Assembly (NCBI GenBank): GCA_035764445.1
Contig: DASTZF010000444.1
Location: forward strand, 1-20,380
Source of the DNA: JAEUPI01 sp035764445
GTDB lineage: Bacteria > Pseudomonadota > Gammaproteobacteria > Burkholderiales > Burkholderiaceae_C
Direction of reading: 5' to 3'
Length of the DNA stretch: 20,380 bases
Below, in pieces: positions 1-7,651 of this stretch; position 1 is the first letter of the stretch; each line of letters starts with the position of its first letter. The translations under genes and the position numbers were made by a program. The notes under the pieces are model-generated. The model had not been told where the DNA came from, ran no database searches, and saw nothing but the letters and a program-made list of their open reading frames with translations.

Positions 1-462
1 GCTCGCATCGTTTCGGCCGCCGCGATGGTGCTGGTTTTGCAGCAAGGCGCACTCGCCGCTGACACTCCGACCGCCGCGCCCGACAAGTTGACGCAGGCGC
101 GCACCCTGATCAAGGACAAGAAGTGGACCGAGGCAGTCGAAGAGCTCAAGCGCGTCAACGACCCGAGCAGCGCCGACTGGAACAACCTGATGGGATACAG
201 CCTGCGCAAGTCCAAGACGCCCGATCTCGAAGGCGCCGAGCGTTATTACAACGAGGCGCTGCGCATCAACCCCAGTCACCGCGGCGCGTTGGAGTACTCT
301 GGGGAGCTGTACCTGATCAAGGGCGACCTCCCCACCGCGGAGAAGCGGCTGGCGGTGCTCGACAAGGCGTGCACGTTCGGTTGCGAGGAATACAGCGACC
401 TGAAGAAGGCGATCGAGCGCTACAAGGCTAACGGCAACAAGTACGTCGCTGCGCAGCAGTGA
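1..462 (+). CDS. Exported TPR-repeat protein, 5'-truncated by window edge
   Basis: The reading frame is open from base 1, so the true start lies upstream of the window; the ATG at 25 sits inside a hydrophobic stretch that looks like the core of a signal peptide ending near ALAA. The mature part is helical with tetratricopeptide-type repeats: one around KKWTEAVEELKRV and a clearer one from the AERYYNEALRINPSHRGALEY segment into GELYLIKGDLPTAEKRL. Two cysteines (CTFGC) follow the last repeat and could form a disulfide in the periplasm. TPR proteins scaffold protein-protein contacts; the partner cannot be told from the sequence. It converges on the next gene across 52 bp. The TPR call is good, the specific role unknown. 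Confidence 0.8.
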   Translation, partial: ARIVSAAAMVLVLQQGALAADTPTAAPDKLTQARTLIKDKKWTEAVEELKRVNDPSSADWNNLMGYSLRKSKTPDLEGAERYYNEALRINPSHRGALEYSGELYLIKGDLPTAEKRLAVLDKACTFGCEEYSDLKKAIERYKANGNKYVAAQQ

Positions 463-514
463 CCGTTCGCGGCGCTGCCCGCGCCGCCCGCGCCGATCGA
501 CGCGCGACCCACCG

Positions 515-880
515 CTACACGCAGTTCACGCTCACCACGTGGTCGTGAGCGAAGGTCACCGTCGAGGTGACCGCCACCGTCATGCCGGCCTTCAGTTGCG
601 CCAGTTGCGCCGGGCTGAAGGTCACGCTGTGCGTGTGATCGGCAGTGCCGTGGATGTCATAGGTCATCGCGGTGGTGGAGTCGAGATCGCTCTTGGCGAT
701 CACCAGCACGTGGCCGTGGTTGTCGGATATGGACGCCGGGTTGCAACTGTTGGCGGGCGCCGGAGGGGGAGCGGCCGCCGGCGTGCCGTTGTAGCCGCCA
801 CCACCGCCGCAGCTGGTGAACAGCAGCGCGACACTGCCAGACGCCATCGCTTCGACGAAGCGCTTGCGTGAGATGTCCAT
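515..880 (-). CDS. Small exported His-rich protein, uncharacterised
   Basis: This encodes 121 residues. The start at 880 is chosen because AGGAGGT lies just upstream, and the longer frame adds only low-complexity Arg/Ala sequence. The N-terminus has a Tat-like SRKRFVEA (Lys in place of the second Arg), a short hydrophobic stretch and then Cys24 followed by five Gly, which could be a degenerate lipobox. A Pro/Ala linker leads to a domain of about 75 residues with seven histidines (H55, H57, H77, H82, H84, H112, H114) and cysteines C46 and C120 at its two ends, suggesting one disulfide and a metal site. I recall similar small His-rich sequences in environmental bacteria but know of no assigned function. 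Product and ligand are unknown. Confidence 0.75.
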   Translation of the reverse strand: MDISRKRFVEAMASGSVALLFTSCGGGGGYNGTPAAAPPPAPANSCNPASISDNHGHVLVIAKSDLDSTTAMTYDIHGTADHTHSVTFSPAQLAQLKAGMTVAVTSTVTFAHDHVVSVNCV

Positions 881-1048
881 GCGATACCTCCTTGCGAGTC
901 GACCCATCGCGCGGCGGCCTCGAGACGCAAGGCTGCACGGGGGGCTTGATGCGCATACGGTGATCGTGCGGATGTGATTCCCGCCCGGCACGCTGTTTTG
1001 TGTCGGCGTGTGGCTGCTTGTTGTCGCCTGCGCGTCGTTGGTCGCGAA

Positions 1049-1065
1049 CAGCTGAGGCTCAGCTG
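1049..1065. promoter_or_regulatory. Perfect 17-nt dyad upstream of ABC transporter
   Basis: CAGCTGAGGCTCAGCTG has 8-bp perfectly complementary arms around one central base. It lies 36 bases before the ABC transporter ATG, in the divergent gap. It could be a repressor/activator operator or, as RNA, a 7-bp hairpin with a 3-nt loop in the leader. No convincing -35/-10 pair was identified beside it. Confidence 0.4.
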
Positions 1066-1101
1066 AATGGGCTACGCTCGCGGTCTTTGCGCGTGCCAGC
1101 C

Positions 1102-2967
1102 ATGTTCTCCCGCTTCGAACGGCTGATCTTTCCGTACCCCGAGCACGCACCGGAGCGTCCGCCGCGCGGGCTGCTGCCGTTCGTGTGGGCATGCACGCGC
1201 GGGCTGCGCGGCTACGTGGCGGTGATCGTCATGCTGGTGGCCGCGGTCGGCGCCTTCGAGGCGCTGCTATTCGGCGTGCTCGGCAGCGTGGTCGATTGGC
1301 TCGGTCACGTGCCGCCGCAACGCCTGTGGGCCGACGAGGGCGCGACACTGCTGTTGCTGGCGGGTGCGCTGGTGGCCAGCATCGGCGTGGTGGGGATCTG
1401 GTGCCTCTTCAAGTACCAGGCGCTGTCGTCGAACTTTCCGATGCTGCTGCGCTGGAACTTCCACCGCCTGATGCTCGACCAGAGCATGGCGTTCTACCAG
1501 GACGAGTTCGCCGGCCGCATCTCGACCAAGGTGATGCAGACGGCGCTGGCGGTGCGCGACGCCGTGATGATCGTGTGCGACATCCTGGTGTTCGTGGTCA
1601 TCTACTTCGTCACGATGGTGCTGCTGGCCGGCGGCTTCGACGCGCTGCTGCTGGTGCCGTTCCTCGGCTGGCTGGTGCTGTACGCGGCCGCGCTGCGCTA
1701 CTTCGTGCCGCGCCTGGGCCGCATCGCGCAGGCACAGGCCGACGCCCGCTCGCTGATGACCGGCCGCATCACCGACGCCTACACCAACATCGCCACCGTC
1801 AAGTTGTTCTCCCACGCGCGGCGCGAGGCTGCGTTCGCACGCGGCGCAATGCAGGAGTTCATGGGCACCGCGTACAAACAGTTCCGCCTCGTCACCGGCG
1901 TCGAGGTGGTGAACCACGTGCTCAGCATGGGGCTGATCCTCGGCACCGCCGGCCTCACGCTGTGGCTGTGGACGCAGGGTCGTGTCGGTGTCGGTGCGGT
2001 GGCCGCTGCCACGGCAATGGCGCTGCGCCTGAACGGCATCTCTCACTGGATCATGTGGGAAATGGCGACGCTGTTCGAGCACGTGGGCACGGTGCAGGAC
2101 GGCATGAACACCCTCTCGCGGTCGCAGGCGGTCGTCGATCGGCCCGATGCGCCGCCGCTGGGCGTGCGGCACGGCGACATCCGCTTCGAGCAGGTGCGTT
2201 TCGCCTACGGCAACGGGCCCGCAGTGATCGACGGGCTCGACCTGCACATCCGGCCCGGCGAAAAGATCGGACTGGTCGGCCGCTCCGGCGCCGGCAAGTC
2301 GACCGTCGTCAACCTGCTGCTGCGTTTCTACGACCTCGACAACGGCCGCATCCTGATCGACGGCCAGGACATCGCGCATGTGACACAGGTCAGCCTGCGC
2401 GAGCAGGTGGGCATGGTGACGCAGGACAACTCGCTGCTGCACCGCTCGGTGCGCGACAACATTCTGTACGGGCGCCCCGACGCCAGCGACGCCCAGATGA
2501 TCGCGGCCGCGCGGCGAGCCGAGGCGCACGAGTTCATCGACGGCCTGCTCGACCCGCAGGGCCGCCGCGGCTACGAAGCGCACGTCGGTGAGCGCGGCGT
2601 CAAGCTGTCGGGCGGCCAGCGTCAGCGCATCGCGATCGCGCGCGTGATGCTGAAGGACGCACCGATCCTGCTGCTCGACGAGGCCACCAGCGCGCTCGAC
2701 AGCGAGGTCGAGCAGGCGATCCAGGCGAGTCTGTATCGCTTGATGGAGGGCAAGACGGTGGTGGCGATCGCGCACCGGCTGTCGACGATCGCGGCGATGG
2801 ACCGCCTGATCGTGCTCGACCGCGGCCGCATCGTCGAGCACGGCGACCACCGCGCGCTGCTGGCGCGCGGTGGGCTCTATGCGCGTCTATGGGCACACCA
2901 GAGCGGCGGCTTTCTCGGCGCGGATGCCGACGACGACGAGCCGCTGCCGATCAGTGCACTGCAGTGA
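1102..2967 (+). CDS. Exporter-type ABC transporter, fused permease and ATPase
   Basis: This encodes 621 residues, the usual size of a half-transporter that works as a homodimer (MsbA/MdlB-like subfamily B). The N-terminal ~330 residues hold the membrane domain with about six hydrophobic helices. The C-terminal ATPase is complete: Walker A GRSGAGKST (393-401), Q-loop Q441, signature LSGGQ (502-506), Walker B ILLLDE (522-527) and switch His558. All catalytic residues are present, so it should be active. The ATG at 1102 is preferred over an upstream in-frame start because the family-like sequence begins there. The substrate cannot be read from sequence; lipid or drug export is typical for this architecture. 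It stands alone, convergent with the next gene 9 bp away, and a perfect dyad lies in its leader region. Confidence 0.9.
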   Translation: MFSRFERLIFPYPEHAPERPPRGLLPFVWACTRGLRGYVAVIVMLVAAVGAFEALLFGVLGSVVDWLGHVPPQRLWADEGATLLLLAGALVASIGVVGIWCLFKYQALSSNFPMLLRWNFHRLMLDQSMAFYQDEFAGRISTKVMQTALAVRDAVMIVCDILVFVVIYFVTMVLLAGGFDALLLVPFLGWLVLYAAALRYFVPRLGRIAQAQADARSLMTGRITDAYTNIATVKLFSHARREAAFARGAMQEFMGTAYKQFRLVTGVEVVNHVLSMGLILGTAGLTLWLWTQGRVGVGAVAAATAMALRLNGISHWIMWEMATLFEHVGTVQDGMNTLSRSQAVVDRPDAPPLGVRHGDIRFEQVRFAYGNGPAVIDGLDLHIRPGEKIGLVGRSGAGKSTVVNLLLRFYDLDNGRILIDGQDIAHVTQVSLREQVGMVTQDNSLLHRSVRDNILYGRPDASDAQMIAAARRAEAHEFIDGLLDPQGRRGYEAHVGERGVKLSGGQRQRIAIARVMLKDAPILLLDEATSALDSEVEQAIQASLYRLMEGKTVVAIAHRLSTIAAMDRLIVLDRGRIVEHGDHRALLARGGLYARLWAHQSGGFLGADADDDEPLPISALQ

Positions 2968-2983
2968 CGGCGCGGCTCACTGC
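2961..2983. terminator. Short hairpin holding both convergent stop codons
   Basis: GCAGTGA (2961-2967) pairs perfectly with TCACTGC (2977-2983) across a 9-nt loop. Each arm includes the TGA stop of one of the two convergent genes. No T-tract follows on either strand, so this is at best a weak bidirectional terminator. Both proteins end in Gln-stop (CAG TGA), which explains six of the seven paired bases and makes chance plausible. Confidence 0.3.
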
Positions 2984-3462
2984 GCGGTGGTGGCGAAGCG
3001 CGTTTTGAACCAATCCTCAAGCATGCGCTTTTCGTAGCGCATGGGGTCGTCGGCGTTGTAAAGCGAGAAGCGGCCCATGTAGTCGAGATCGGCCAGCGTT
3101 TCCTCGCCACTCTTCGTCAACTGGCCATTGGCGACGAGCGCGTAGCGCAGCTTGATGCGTGGCCAGTCGGCCCCATTGCGGAGGACGCGGATGTCGTCGA
3201 CGCGACGATGCACGTGGCGCTGCCAACCTGCGCGATCGACGTCGATCACCTCGACGCGCAATGCCTGTCCGTCGGCCAGATAGCTCTCGCCGAGAGACTG
3301 CAGATGCTGCGTGATGCGCGCCTGCGTTGCGGCGACGTCGCGCTGCCATTGCCCGGCGTCGGCATACGTTTGCGGTTTGATAAACGACACCTCGACCGTC
3401 CCACCCGCGATGGCTGCACTTGCGAGACCCTGTGCGATGACAAACAGGACAGTCAGGCGCAT
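2977..3462 (-). CDS. DUF3016 family exported protein
   Basis: This encodes 161 residues. The start at 3462 is supported by GGAG seven bases upstream and by an immediate signal peptide (MRLTVLFVIAQGLASAAIA, then Gly-Gly). The mature sequence matches my memory of DUF3016: an opening V-x-V-x-F segment with a following 'Y-A-D' motif, a helix with spaced hydrophobics, then a strand-rich C-terminal half ending in a 'Y-E-K-R-M-L-E-D-W-F' type helix. DUF3016 proteins are periplasmic and of unknown function. It lies 66 bp downstream of the acyltransferase on the same strand and may be co-transcribed with it. No cysteine or obvious catalytic motif is visible. Confidence 0.8.
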   Translation of the reverse strand: MRLTVLFVIAQGLASAAIAGGTVEVSFIKPQTYADAGQWQRDVAATQARITQHLQSLGESYLADGQALRVEVIDVDRAGWQRHVHRRVDDIRVLRNGADWPRIKLRYALVANGQLTKSGEETLADLDYMGRFSLYNADDPMRYEKRMLEDWFKTRFATTAQ

Positions 3463-3528
3463 GGCTTTGCTCCGATCGGTGAGATGAGGTGCGCGCACGA
3501 GAGCAGGGTCGAGACTGCAGCCGGCCCG

Positions 3529-4929
3529 TCACAGCAGATGCACAATCGAGTTGGCGTAGTAGCGCAGCAATGGCACCTCAGGCTCGCGCGTTGAGTAGAG
3601 GCCGTCAACTTCTTCAACCAGATGCCTGAGCTGCAGCATACGCAGTCCCGCGTTGACTGCATAGTCCCAATCCTGCCGCGGCACGTAAAGTCGGGCGCCG
3701 CGTGCCTCCAGGCGGGTCACCAGCGTGGCGACCGCCGACTTCAGGTCGAACAGGCTGTGCGGCCGCAGCGGTTCGCGCAGCAGCACGCTGGCCACCAGCG
3801 GCACCGGTAACACCGGGATCAGACGGCCGACCTCAGACATCAGGTGGCGGCCGAGCGCCGCCACCTCGGCATGCCGCCGCTCGCGATCGAGCTGGTCGAA
3901 GTCGACCCCGCGCGCGGCCGTCCAGGCGCGCACCGACACCGGCGTGCCGAAGTTGACGCAGGCATAGCCCATCCGGTGCCAGCGGCTGCGCGCGAGCAGC
4001 CACAGCTGGTTGGCGATGAACTTCAGCGTGTTGGCGAGTGCGCGCATGCGCCCGGGACGTGGCGCGTCGGGCGGCAGCAGCTGAGTTCGGTCCTCGAGCA
4101 CGCGGTCGTAGTTCAGGCCCAGCGGCACGAACACCAGGTCGCGCTCGCCATGGGTGTGAAAGCCGCGCAGCATGTAGTCGAGCACGCCGAAGCGAGGCTC
4201 GCGCAGGCGTCCGTCGCGCGTGAGGCCGCCCTCGGGGTAGAGCGCCTGCGTGACGCCAGCTTCGGTGGCCATCGCGATGTAGCGCTCGAGCACGCGGCGG
4301 TACAGCTCGTCTTTGGAGTTGCGGCGCACGAAGTACGCGCCCATCGCGCGGATCAGCTGCTGCAGCCCCCACAGCCGCGCCCATTCGCCGACCGCGTACG
4401 ACAACGCGGCACGCTCGGCTGCTAGGTACGACGCGATGATGTAGTCCATGTTGCTGCGGTGGTTCATCACGAACACCACCGTCGCGTGCTCGGGGATCGC
4501 GGCCAGCCCGGCGTCGTCGGTGTAGCCGATGCGCACGCGGTACAGCGCCTGCGACAGCTTCTTGCCGATCCAGTAGCCGACGCGGAAGTACATGTAGGCG
4601 TTGAATGCCGGCACGATCTCGCGCGCGTAGCGCTGTGCCTGCGCGAGCGCGACCTCGCGCGGCATCGCTTTCGAGTCGGCGAACGCGCGCGCGGCGTTCT
4701 GCACTTTCTCGTCGAACACCAGGCGGTCGATCATCGCCTGCCGGCGCACCTGCTGGAACGGGCGGATGTGGATCGGCAGGTGCTCCGACACCTCGTCGAG
4801 CACCTTGTTGGCACGGCTGCGGATGAACCAGCGCGCGCTGGGCATCAGCAGCCGGTCGAGCAATGCCCACACGGCCAGCAGCGCGACGACCAGCGCCAGC
4901 CACAACGGCACAGTGATTGTCGAAACCAC
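3529..4929 (-). CDS. PlsB-like glycerolipid acyltransferase
   Basis: This encodes 466 residues from a GTG start with a GGGAGGG ribosome site upstream. One N-terminal membrane helix (about residues 6-28) is followed by a cytoplasmic acyltransferase domain. The HX4D motif is intact (H157-RSNM-D162), block II reads GAYFVRR (197-203) and block III is YPEGGLTRDG (231-240), all as in PlsB/1-acyl-glycerol-3-phosphate acyltransferases. It should transfer an acyl chain to glycerol-3-phosphate or a related lipid at the inner membrane. It is longer than PlsC (~240) and shorter than E. coli PlsB (~800), as is common for this environmental subgroup. It lies 84 bp downstream of msrA with no functional link visible. 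The exact acceptor is uncertain. Confidence 0.85.
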   Translation of the reverse strand: MVSTITVPLWLALVVALLAVWALLDRLLMPSARWFIRSRANKVLDEVSEHLPIHIRPFQQVRRQAMIDRLVFDEKVQNAARAFADSKAMPREVALAQAQRYAREIVPAFNAYMYFRVGYWIGKKLSQALYRVRIGYTDDAGLAAIPEHATVVFVMNHRSNMDYIIASYLAAERAALSYAVGEWARLWGLQQLIRAMGAYFVRRNSKDELYRRVLERYIAMATEAGVTQALYPEGGLTRDGRLREPRFGVLDYMLRGFHTHGERDLVFVPLGLNYDRVLEDRTQLLPPDAPRPGRMRALANTLKFIANQLWLLARSRWHRMGYACVNFGTPVSVRAWTAARGVDFDQLDRERRHAEVAALGRHLMSEVGRLIPVLPVPLVASVLLREPLRPHSLFDLKSAVATLVTRLEARGARLYVPRQDWDYAVNAGLRMLQLRHLVEEVDGLYSTREPEVPLLRYYANSIVHLL

Positions 4930-5013
4930 GCGCTCGCCCTCCCGTCGGGCGCGACTGTACGACAGCGCCCGCGGTTGCTGGCGCTCGGGTCACCCACTCC
5001 TCCGTGCGGCGGC

Positions 5014-5646
5014 TCAGTGCGTCGCCGCCTTGTCCCCCCACAGCTGCTTGAGCCTCGCGTCGCGCCCGCAGGACGAGCGGTAGTACTGGTAGCGCACCGG
5101 ATTCTTCTTGTAGTAGTCCTGGTGGTACTCCTCGGCCGGGTAGAACGGGCCGGCCGGCGCGATCTCGGTGACGATCGGTTCCTTGAAAGGTTTGTTCTGC
5201 TGCAGCGCCGCCAGCGACGCCTGCGCCGCCTTGGCCTGCGCGTCGCCGTGCGTGAAGATCGCGGTACGGTATGGGGACCCGTGGTCGCAGAACTGCGCGT
5301 CCTTGGTGGTGGGGTCGATGCTGTGCCAGTAGCGGTCGAGCAGTTGCTCGTAGCTGACCTTGGCAGGGTCGTAGACGATCTGCACCGCCTCGGCGTGTCC
5401 AGTGCGCTTGGACGACACCTGCTCGTAGCTCGGGTTGGCCACCGTGCCGCCGGTGTAGCCCGAAGTCGTGGAGATCACGCCGGGCACCTTGTCGAAATCG
5501 GCCTCCACGCACCAGAAGCAGCCGCCGGCGAAGGTGGCCTTGGCGGTCGGCCCCGGTCCTGCTGCCTGTGCGAGCGCAGCACCGGCCAGCACGGCCAGCC
5601 ACGCCGCAAGGAGCCAGCGCAAGGCGGCACCGATACGCTGCCTCAT
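5014..5646 (-). CDS. msrA: Peptide-methionine (S)-S-oxide reductase MsrA, exported
   Basis: This encodes 210 residues. MsrA reduces the S-epimer of methionine sulfoxide in oxidised proteins. The catalytic motif GCFWC is present (C43, C46) with the family's downstream blocks GYTGG, SYEQV, GHAEAVQI and the PAEEYHQDYY segment; a C-terminal Cys193 is a candidate resolving cysteine. The first ~28 residues are a clear Sec-type signal ending ALAQA, so the enzyme is predicted to be periplasmic. Its ATG overlaps the stop of msrB in an ATGA, so the two are almost certainly translationally coupled. Cytoplasmic MsrA lacks such a leader, so this is probably a second, envelope copy. Confidence 0.95.
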   Translation of the reverse strand: MRQRIGAALRWLLAAWLAVLAGAALAQAAGPGPTAKATFAGGCFWCVEADFDKVPGVISTTSGYTGGTVANPSYEQVSSKRTGHAEAVQIVYDPAKVSYEQLLDRYWHSIDPTTKDAQFCDHGSPYRTAIFTHGDAQAKAAQASLAALQQNKPFKEPIVTEIAPAGPFYPAEEYHQDYYKKNPVRYQYYRSSCGRDARLKQLWGDKAATH

Positions 5647-6125
5647 GCGGCCTCCGGCACGAACTTCAACGCCACGCCGTTGTTGCAGTAGCGCTTGCCG
5701 GTGGGCGCCGGGCCGTCGTCGAACACGTGGCCCTGGTGGCCTTCGCAACGCGCGCAGTGGTACTCGGTGCGCGGAATCACCAGCTTGAAGTCGGTCTTGG
5801 TGCCCAATGCGCCGTTGATCGCGGTGTGGAAGCTCGGCCAACCGGTGCCGCTCTCGTACTTGTGCTGCGATTGGAACAGCGGCAGGTCACAGCCGGCGCA
5901 CGCGAAGATGCCCTTGCGCTTCTCGTTGTTCAGCGGGCTCGAGCCTGCGCGCTCGGTGCCTTCCTGGCGCAGCACGGCGTACTGCTGCGGCGTCAGGCGC
6001 TCGCGCCACTGGGCATCGTTCAGGCGCAGCGGCACGATGTCGGGGCGCAGCGGCGGTGTGGCGGCGCTGGCTCGGTTGGCCAGGCCGATGGCCGCCAAAA
6101 GCGAAAACAGGTTGCGGCGTGTCAT
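5643..6125 (-). CDS. msrB: Peptide-methionine (R)-S-oxide reductase MsrB, exported
   Basis: This encodes 160 residues. MsrB reduces the R-epimer, complementing MsrA. The zinc motifs CAGC and CARC are intact, ESGTGWPSF is the family block, and the catalytic cysteine is in GKRYCNNG. The start at 6125 was chosen over two upstream in-frame starts because GAGGT lies seven bases before it and because the protein then begins MTRRNLFSLLAAIGL, a Tat-like twin-arginine leader ending near RASAA. Export is therefore predicted by Tat while its partner MsrA carries a Sec-type leader. It overlaps msrA by four bases. A 93-bp gap separates it from the FKBP gene upstream. Confidence 0.95.
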   Translation of the reverse strand: MTRRNLFSLLAAIGLANRASAATPPLRPDIVPLRLNDAQWRERLTPQQYAVLRQEGTERAGSSPLNNEKRKGIFACAGCDLPLFQSQHKYESGTGWPSFHTAINGALGTKTDFKLVIPRTEYHCARCEGHQGHVFDDGPAPTGKRYCNNGVALKFVPEAA

Positions 6126-6218
6126 GGTGCAGACCTCGGTGCTCATAGAAGCTCGGACCTGCGTTGAGTCGGCCGAGTTCGCTATTTCTTTCACTCTGGC
6201 ACGCGAGCCGCCCCGAGA

Positions 6219-6659
6219 TCAGCGGCCGACGATGGCCAGCAGCTCGACCTCGAATTGCAGCGTCGCCCCTGGTGGGATGACGCCGCCGGCGCCGCGCTCG
6301 CCGTAAGCGATCGCCGGCGGGCAGGTGAGTTTGGCCTTGCCGCCCACCTTGATGCGCTGCACGCCCTCGGTCCAGCACTTGATCACGCGGTCGAGCGGAA
6401 ACTCCGCCGGCTGCCCGCGCGAGTGCGAGCTGTCGAACTCCTTGCCGTCGGCGAAGGTGCCTCGGTAGTGCACGCGCACCTTGTCTGTTGCTTGGGGGCT
6501 GGGGCCAGTGCCTTCCTTCAGCGAGCGGAACACGAGACCCGACGCCGCCACCTGCGCGCCCGGCTCTTTCGCGGCCTGAGCGGCCAGATCGGATTGCGAC
6601 CATGCCGACGCACTGAGCGCGGACACGACGACGGACACGGCGAGCGGGCGAGTGATCAA
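6219..6659 (-). CDS. FKBP-type peptidyl-prolyl isomerase, exported
   Basis: This encodes 146 residues starting at TTG (6659). It catalyses cis-trans isomerisation of Xaa-Pro bonds in folding proteins. The FKBP fold is recognisable from VRVHYRGTFADGKEFDSS (about 61-78) through WTEGVQ and AYGERGAGGVIPPGATLQFEVELL. A signal peptide ending near SASAW-SQS points to the periplasm. No dimerisation domain of the FkpA/Mip type precedes the FKBP core. Two cysteines (C95, C113) sit where many FKBPs have Gly or hydrophobic residues and could form a disulfide. It follows the M23 peptidase gene by 53 bp on the same strand and may be co-transcribed. Confidence 0.9.
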   Translation of the reverse strand: MITRPLAVSVVVSALSASAWSQSDLAAQAAKEPGAQVAASGLVFRSLKEGTGPSPQATDKVRVHYRGTFADGKEFDSSHSRGQPAEFPLDRVIKCWTEGVQRIKVGGKAKLTCPPAIAYGERGAGGVIPPGATLQFEVELLAIVGR

Positions 6660-6673
6660 GTCAGGATCTCCTT
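6659..6673 (-). promoter_or_regulatory. Ribosome site fixing a TTG start for the FKBP gene
   Basis: On the minus strand AAGGAG (6673-6668) precedes TTG (6659) by eight bases, and the signal peptide begins at once with LITRPLAV. No ATG or GTG in frame is better placed, so TTG is the likely start. Confidence 0.65.
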
Positions 6674-6712
6674 GGTTCGATCGGGCAAGGCAGGGGGGAC
6701 GACGCGCCGGCG

Positions 6713-7570
6713 TCAGCGCGGTGTCTCGTCGTCGCGCACGAACAGCTCGGGATCGACCATCGTGCGGTTGAGGCTCAGCGACCAATGCAGATGGGCACCG
6801 GTCACGCGCCCGGTGGCACCCACTGCACCGACGCGTTGGCCGGCGCTCACCGCGTCGCCCGGCTTGACGTCGACCGCGCTCAGATGGCACAGCATCGTCA
6901 GCAGGCCCGCGCCGTGGTCGATCCACACGGTGTTGCCGTTGAAGAAGTAGTTGCCGGTGTCGATCACCCGTCCGTCGGCGGGCGCGACCACCGGCGTCCC
7001 CTCGGCGGCGGCGATGTCCATGCCGCTGTGCGGGCTGCGCGGTTGGCCGTTGAACACGCGGCGCAAGCCGAACGAGCTCGAGCGCACGCCCGGAGTCGGC
7101 GGCCGCATGCGCAACCCCTGCGGCCACTGCTCGCTGAAGGTGGCGATCACCTCGTTCTGATGCGCTCGCTCGCGTTCGTAGCGTGCGAGGTCTTCCTTCG
7201 ACAGGTCGACCGTGCGCTGCGGCACCTTCAGGTGCTGCTCGGCGTACTGCTTGGCTTCAATGGCGTACGTCACCTGCGTGTCGGCGTGTCCGGCGCGGCG
7301 CACCAGGAGTGCGCCGCTGCCCGGCTTGGCCGACAGCGGAATGCCGAGCACCGCGACCCATCCCGTGCTGTCTCCCAGCACCATCACCGGCACGCCGGCG
7401 GAATACGCATGCGGCCGTGTTGGCGCGGGCCCCAGCGGCAGCGTCGCCACGCCGCCGGGCACGACGAGTGGCGTCGGCAACTCGGGCGCCGCCGCTGAGC
7501 AAGGCAACGCCAATGCGCACGCCCATGCTGCGAGCGTGCGCAGCGACATCGATGTGCGGCCGCGTTCCAT
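6713..7570 (-). CDS. M23 family metallopeptidase (LytM/peptidoglycan type), exported
   Basis: This encodes 285 residues from the ATG at 7570; ATGs at 7579 and 7549 are also possible and none has a clear ribosome site. A signal peptide ends near PCSAAA. An N-terminal beta-rich region (roughly 30-150) resembles the Peptidase_M23_N domain, followed by the LytM domain with zinc ligands in HSGMD (H181, D185), and HLH (H260, H262). H229 in MLCHLS completes the active site. It is predicted to cleave peptide cross-links in peptidoglycan in the periplasm. All expected residues are present, so it should be an active enzyme rather than a degenerate activator. Confidence 0.9.
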   Translation of the reverse strand: MERGRTSMSLRTLAAWACALALPCSAAAPELPTPLVVPGGVATLPLGPAPTRPHAYSAGVPVMVLGDSTGWVAVLGIPLSAKPGSGALLVRRAGHADTQVTYAIEAKQYAEQHLKVPQRTVDLSKEDLARYERERAHQNEVIATFSEQWPQGLRMRPPTPGVRSSSFGLRRVFNGQPRSPHSGMDIAAAEGTPVVAPADGRVIDTGNYFFNGNTVWIDHGAGLLTMLCHLSAVDVKPGDAVSAGQRVGAVGATGRVTGAHLHWSLSLNRTMVDPELFVRDDETPR

Positions 7571-7623
7571 CGGCGGCATTGTCGCCGCTCGCGCCAACGC
7601 CGCTGTAGCGAAACGAATCGTGT

Positions 7624-7640
7624 GCGTCGCTGAGCGACGC
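7624..7640 (-). terminator. Hairpin after the GlcG-like gene
   Basis: GCGTCGC and GCGACGC form a perfect 7-bp stem with a 3-nt loop, beginning 11 bases past the stop of the upstream minus-strand gene. The sequence after it is only mildly T-rich (ATTCGTTTCG), so it is a plausible but weak intrinsic terminator. Confidence 0.4.
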
Positions 7641-7651
7641 CGCGACAGGGG

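Noticed and set aside
471..485. GGCGC-TGCCC-GCGCC hairpin after the TPR gene
   Set aside because: Only 5 bp and no T-tract; such stems are common by chance at this GC content.
1267..2850. 527-codon open frame opposite the ABC transporter
   Set aside because: It lies fully antisense to a gene with all ABC motifs, and its translation is His/Arg/Gln-rich without domains, as expected from GC-rich third positions.
3833..5602. 589-codon frame across the acyltransferase and msrA on the same strand
   Set aside because: It is a +1-type shadow of two motif-complete genes, rich in Arg/Ala/Gly with no recognisable domain.
4459..5691. 410-codon plus-strand frame
   Set aside because: Antisense to acyltransferase and msrA; composition is typical of a GC-bias shadow.
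6126..6194. Longer MsrB start
   Set aside because: Upstream starts lack a ribosome site and would bury the twin-arginine leader; GAGGT fits the start at 6125.
6701..6714. GACGC-GCCG-GCGTC stem between M23 and FKBP genes
   Set aside because: Five base pairs, overlapping the M23 stop, no T-tract; not enough for a terminator.
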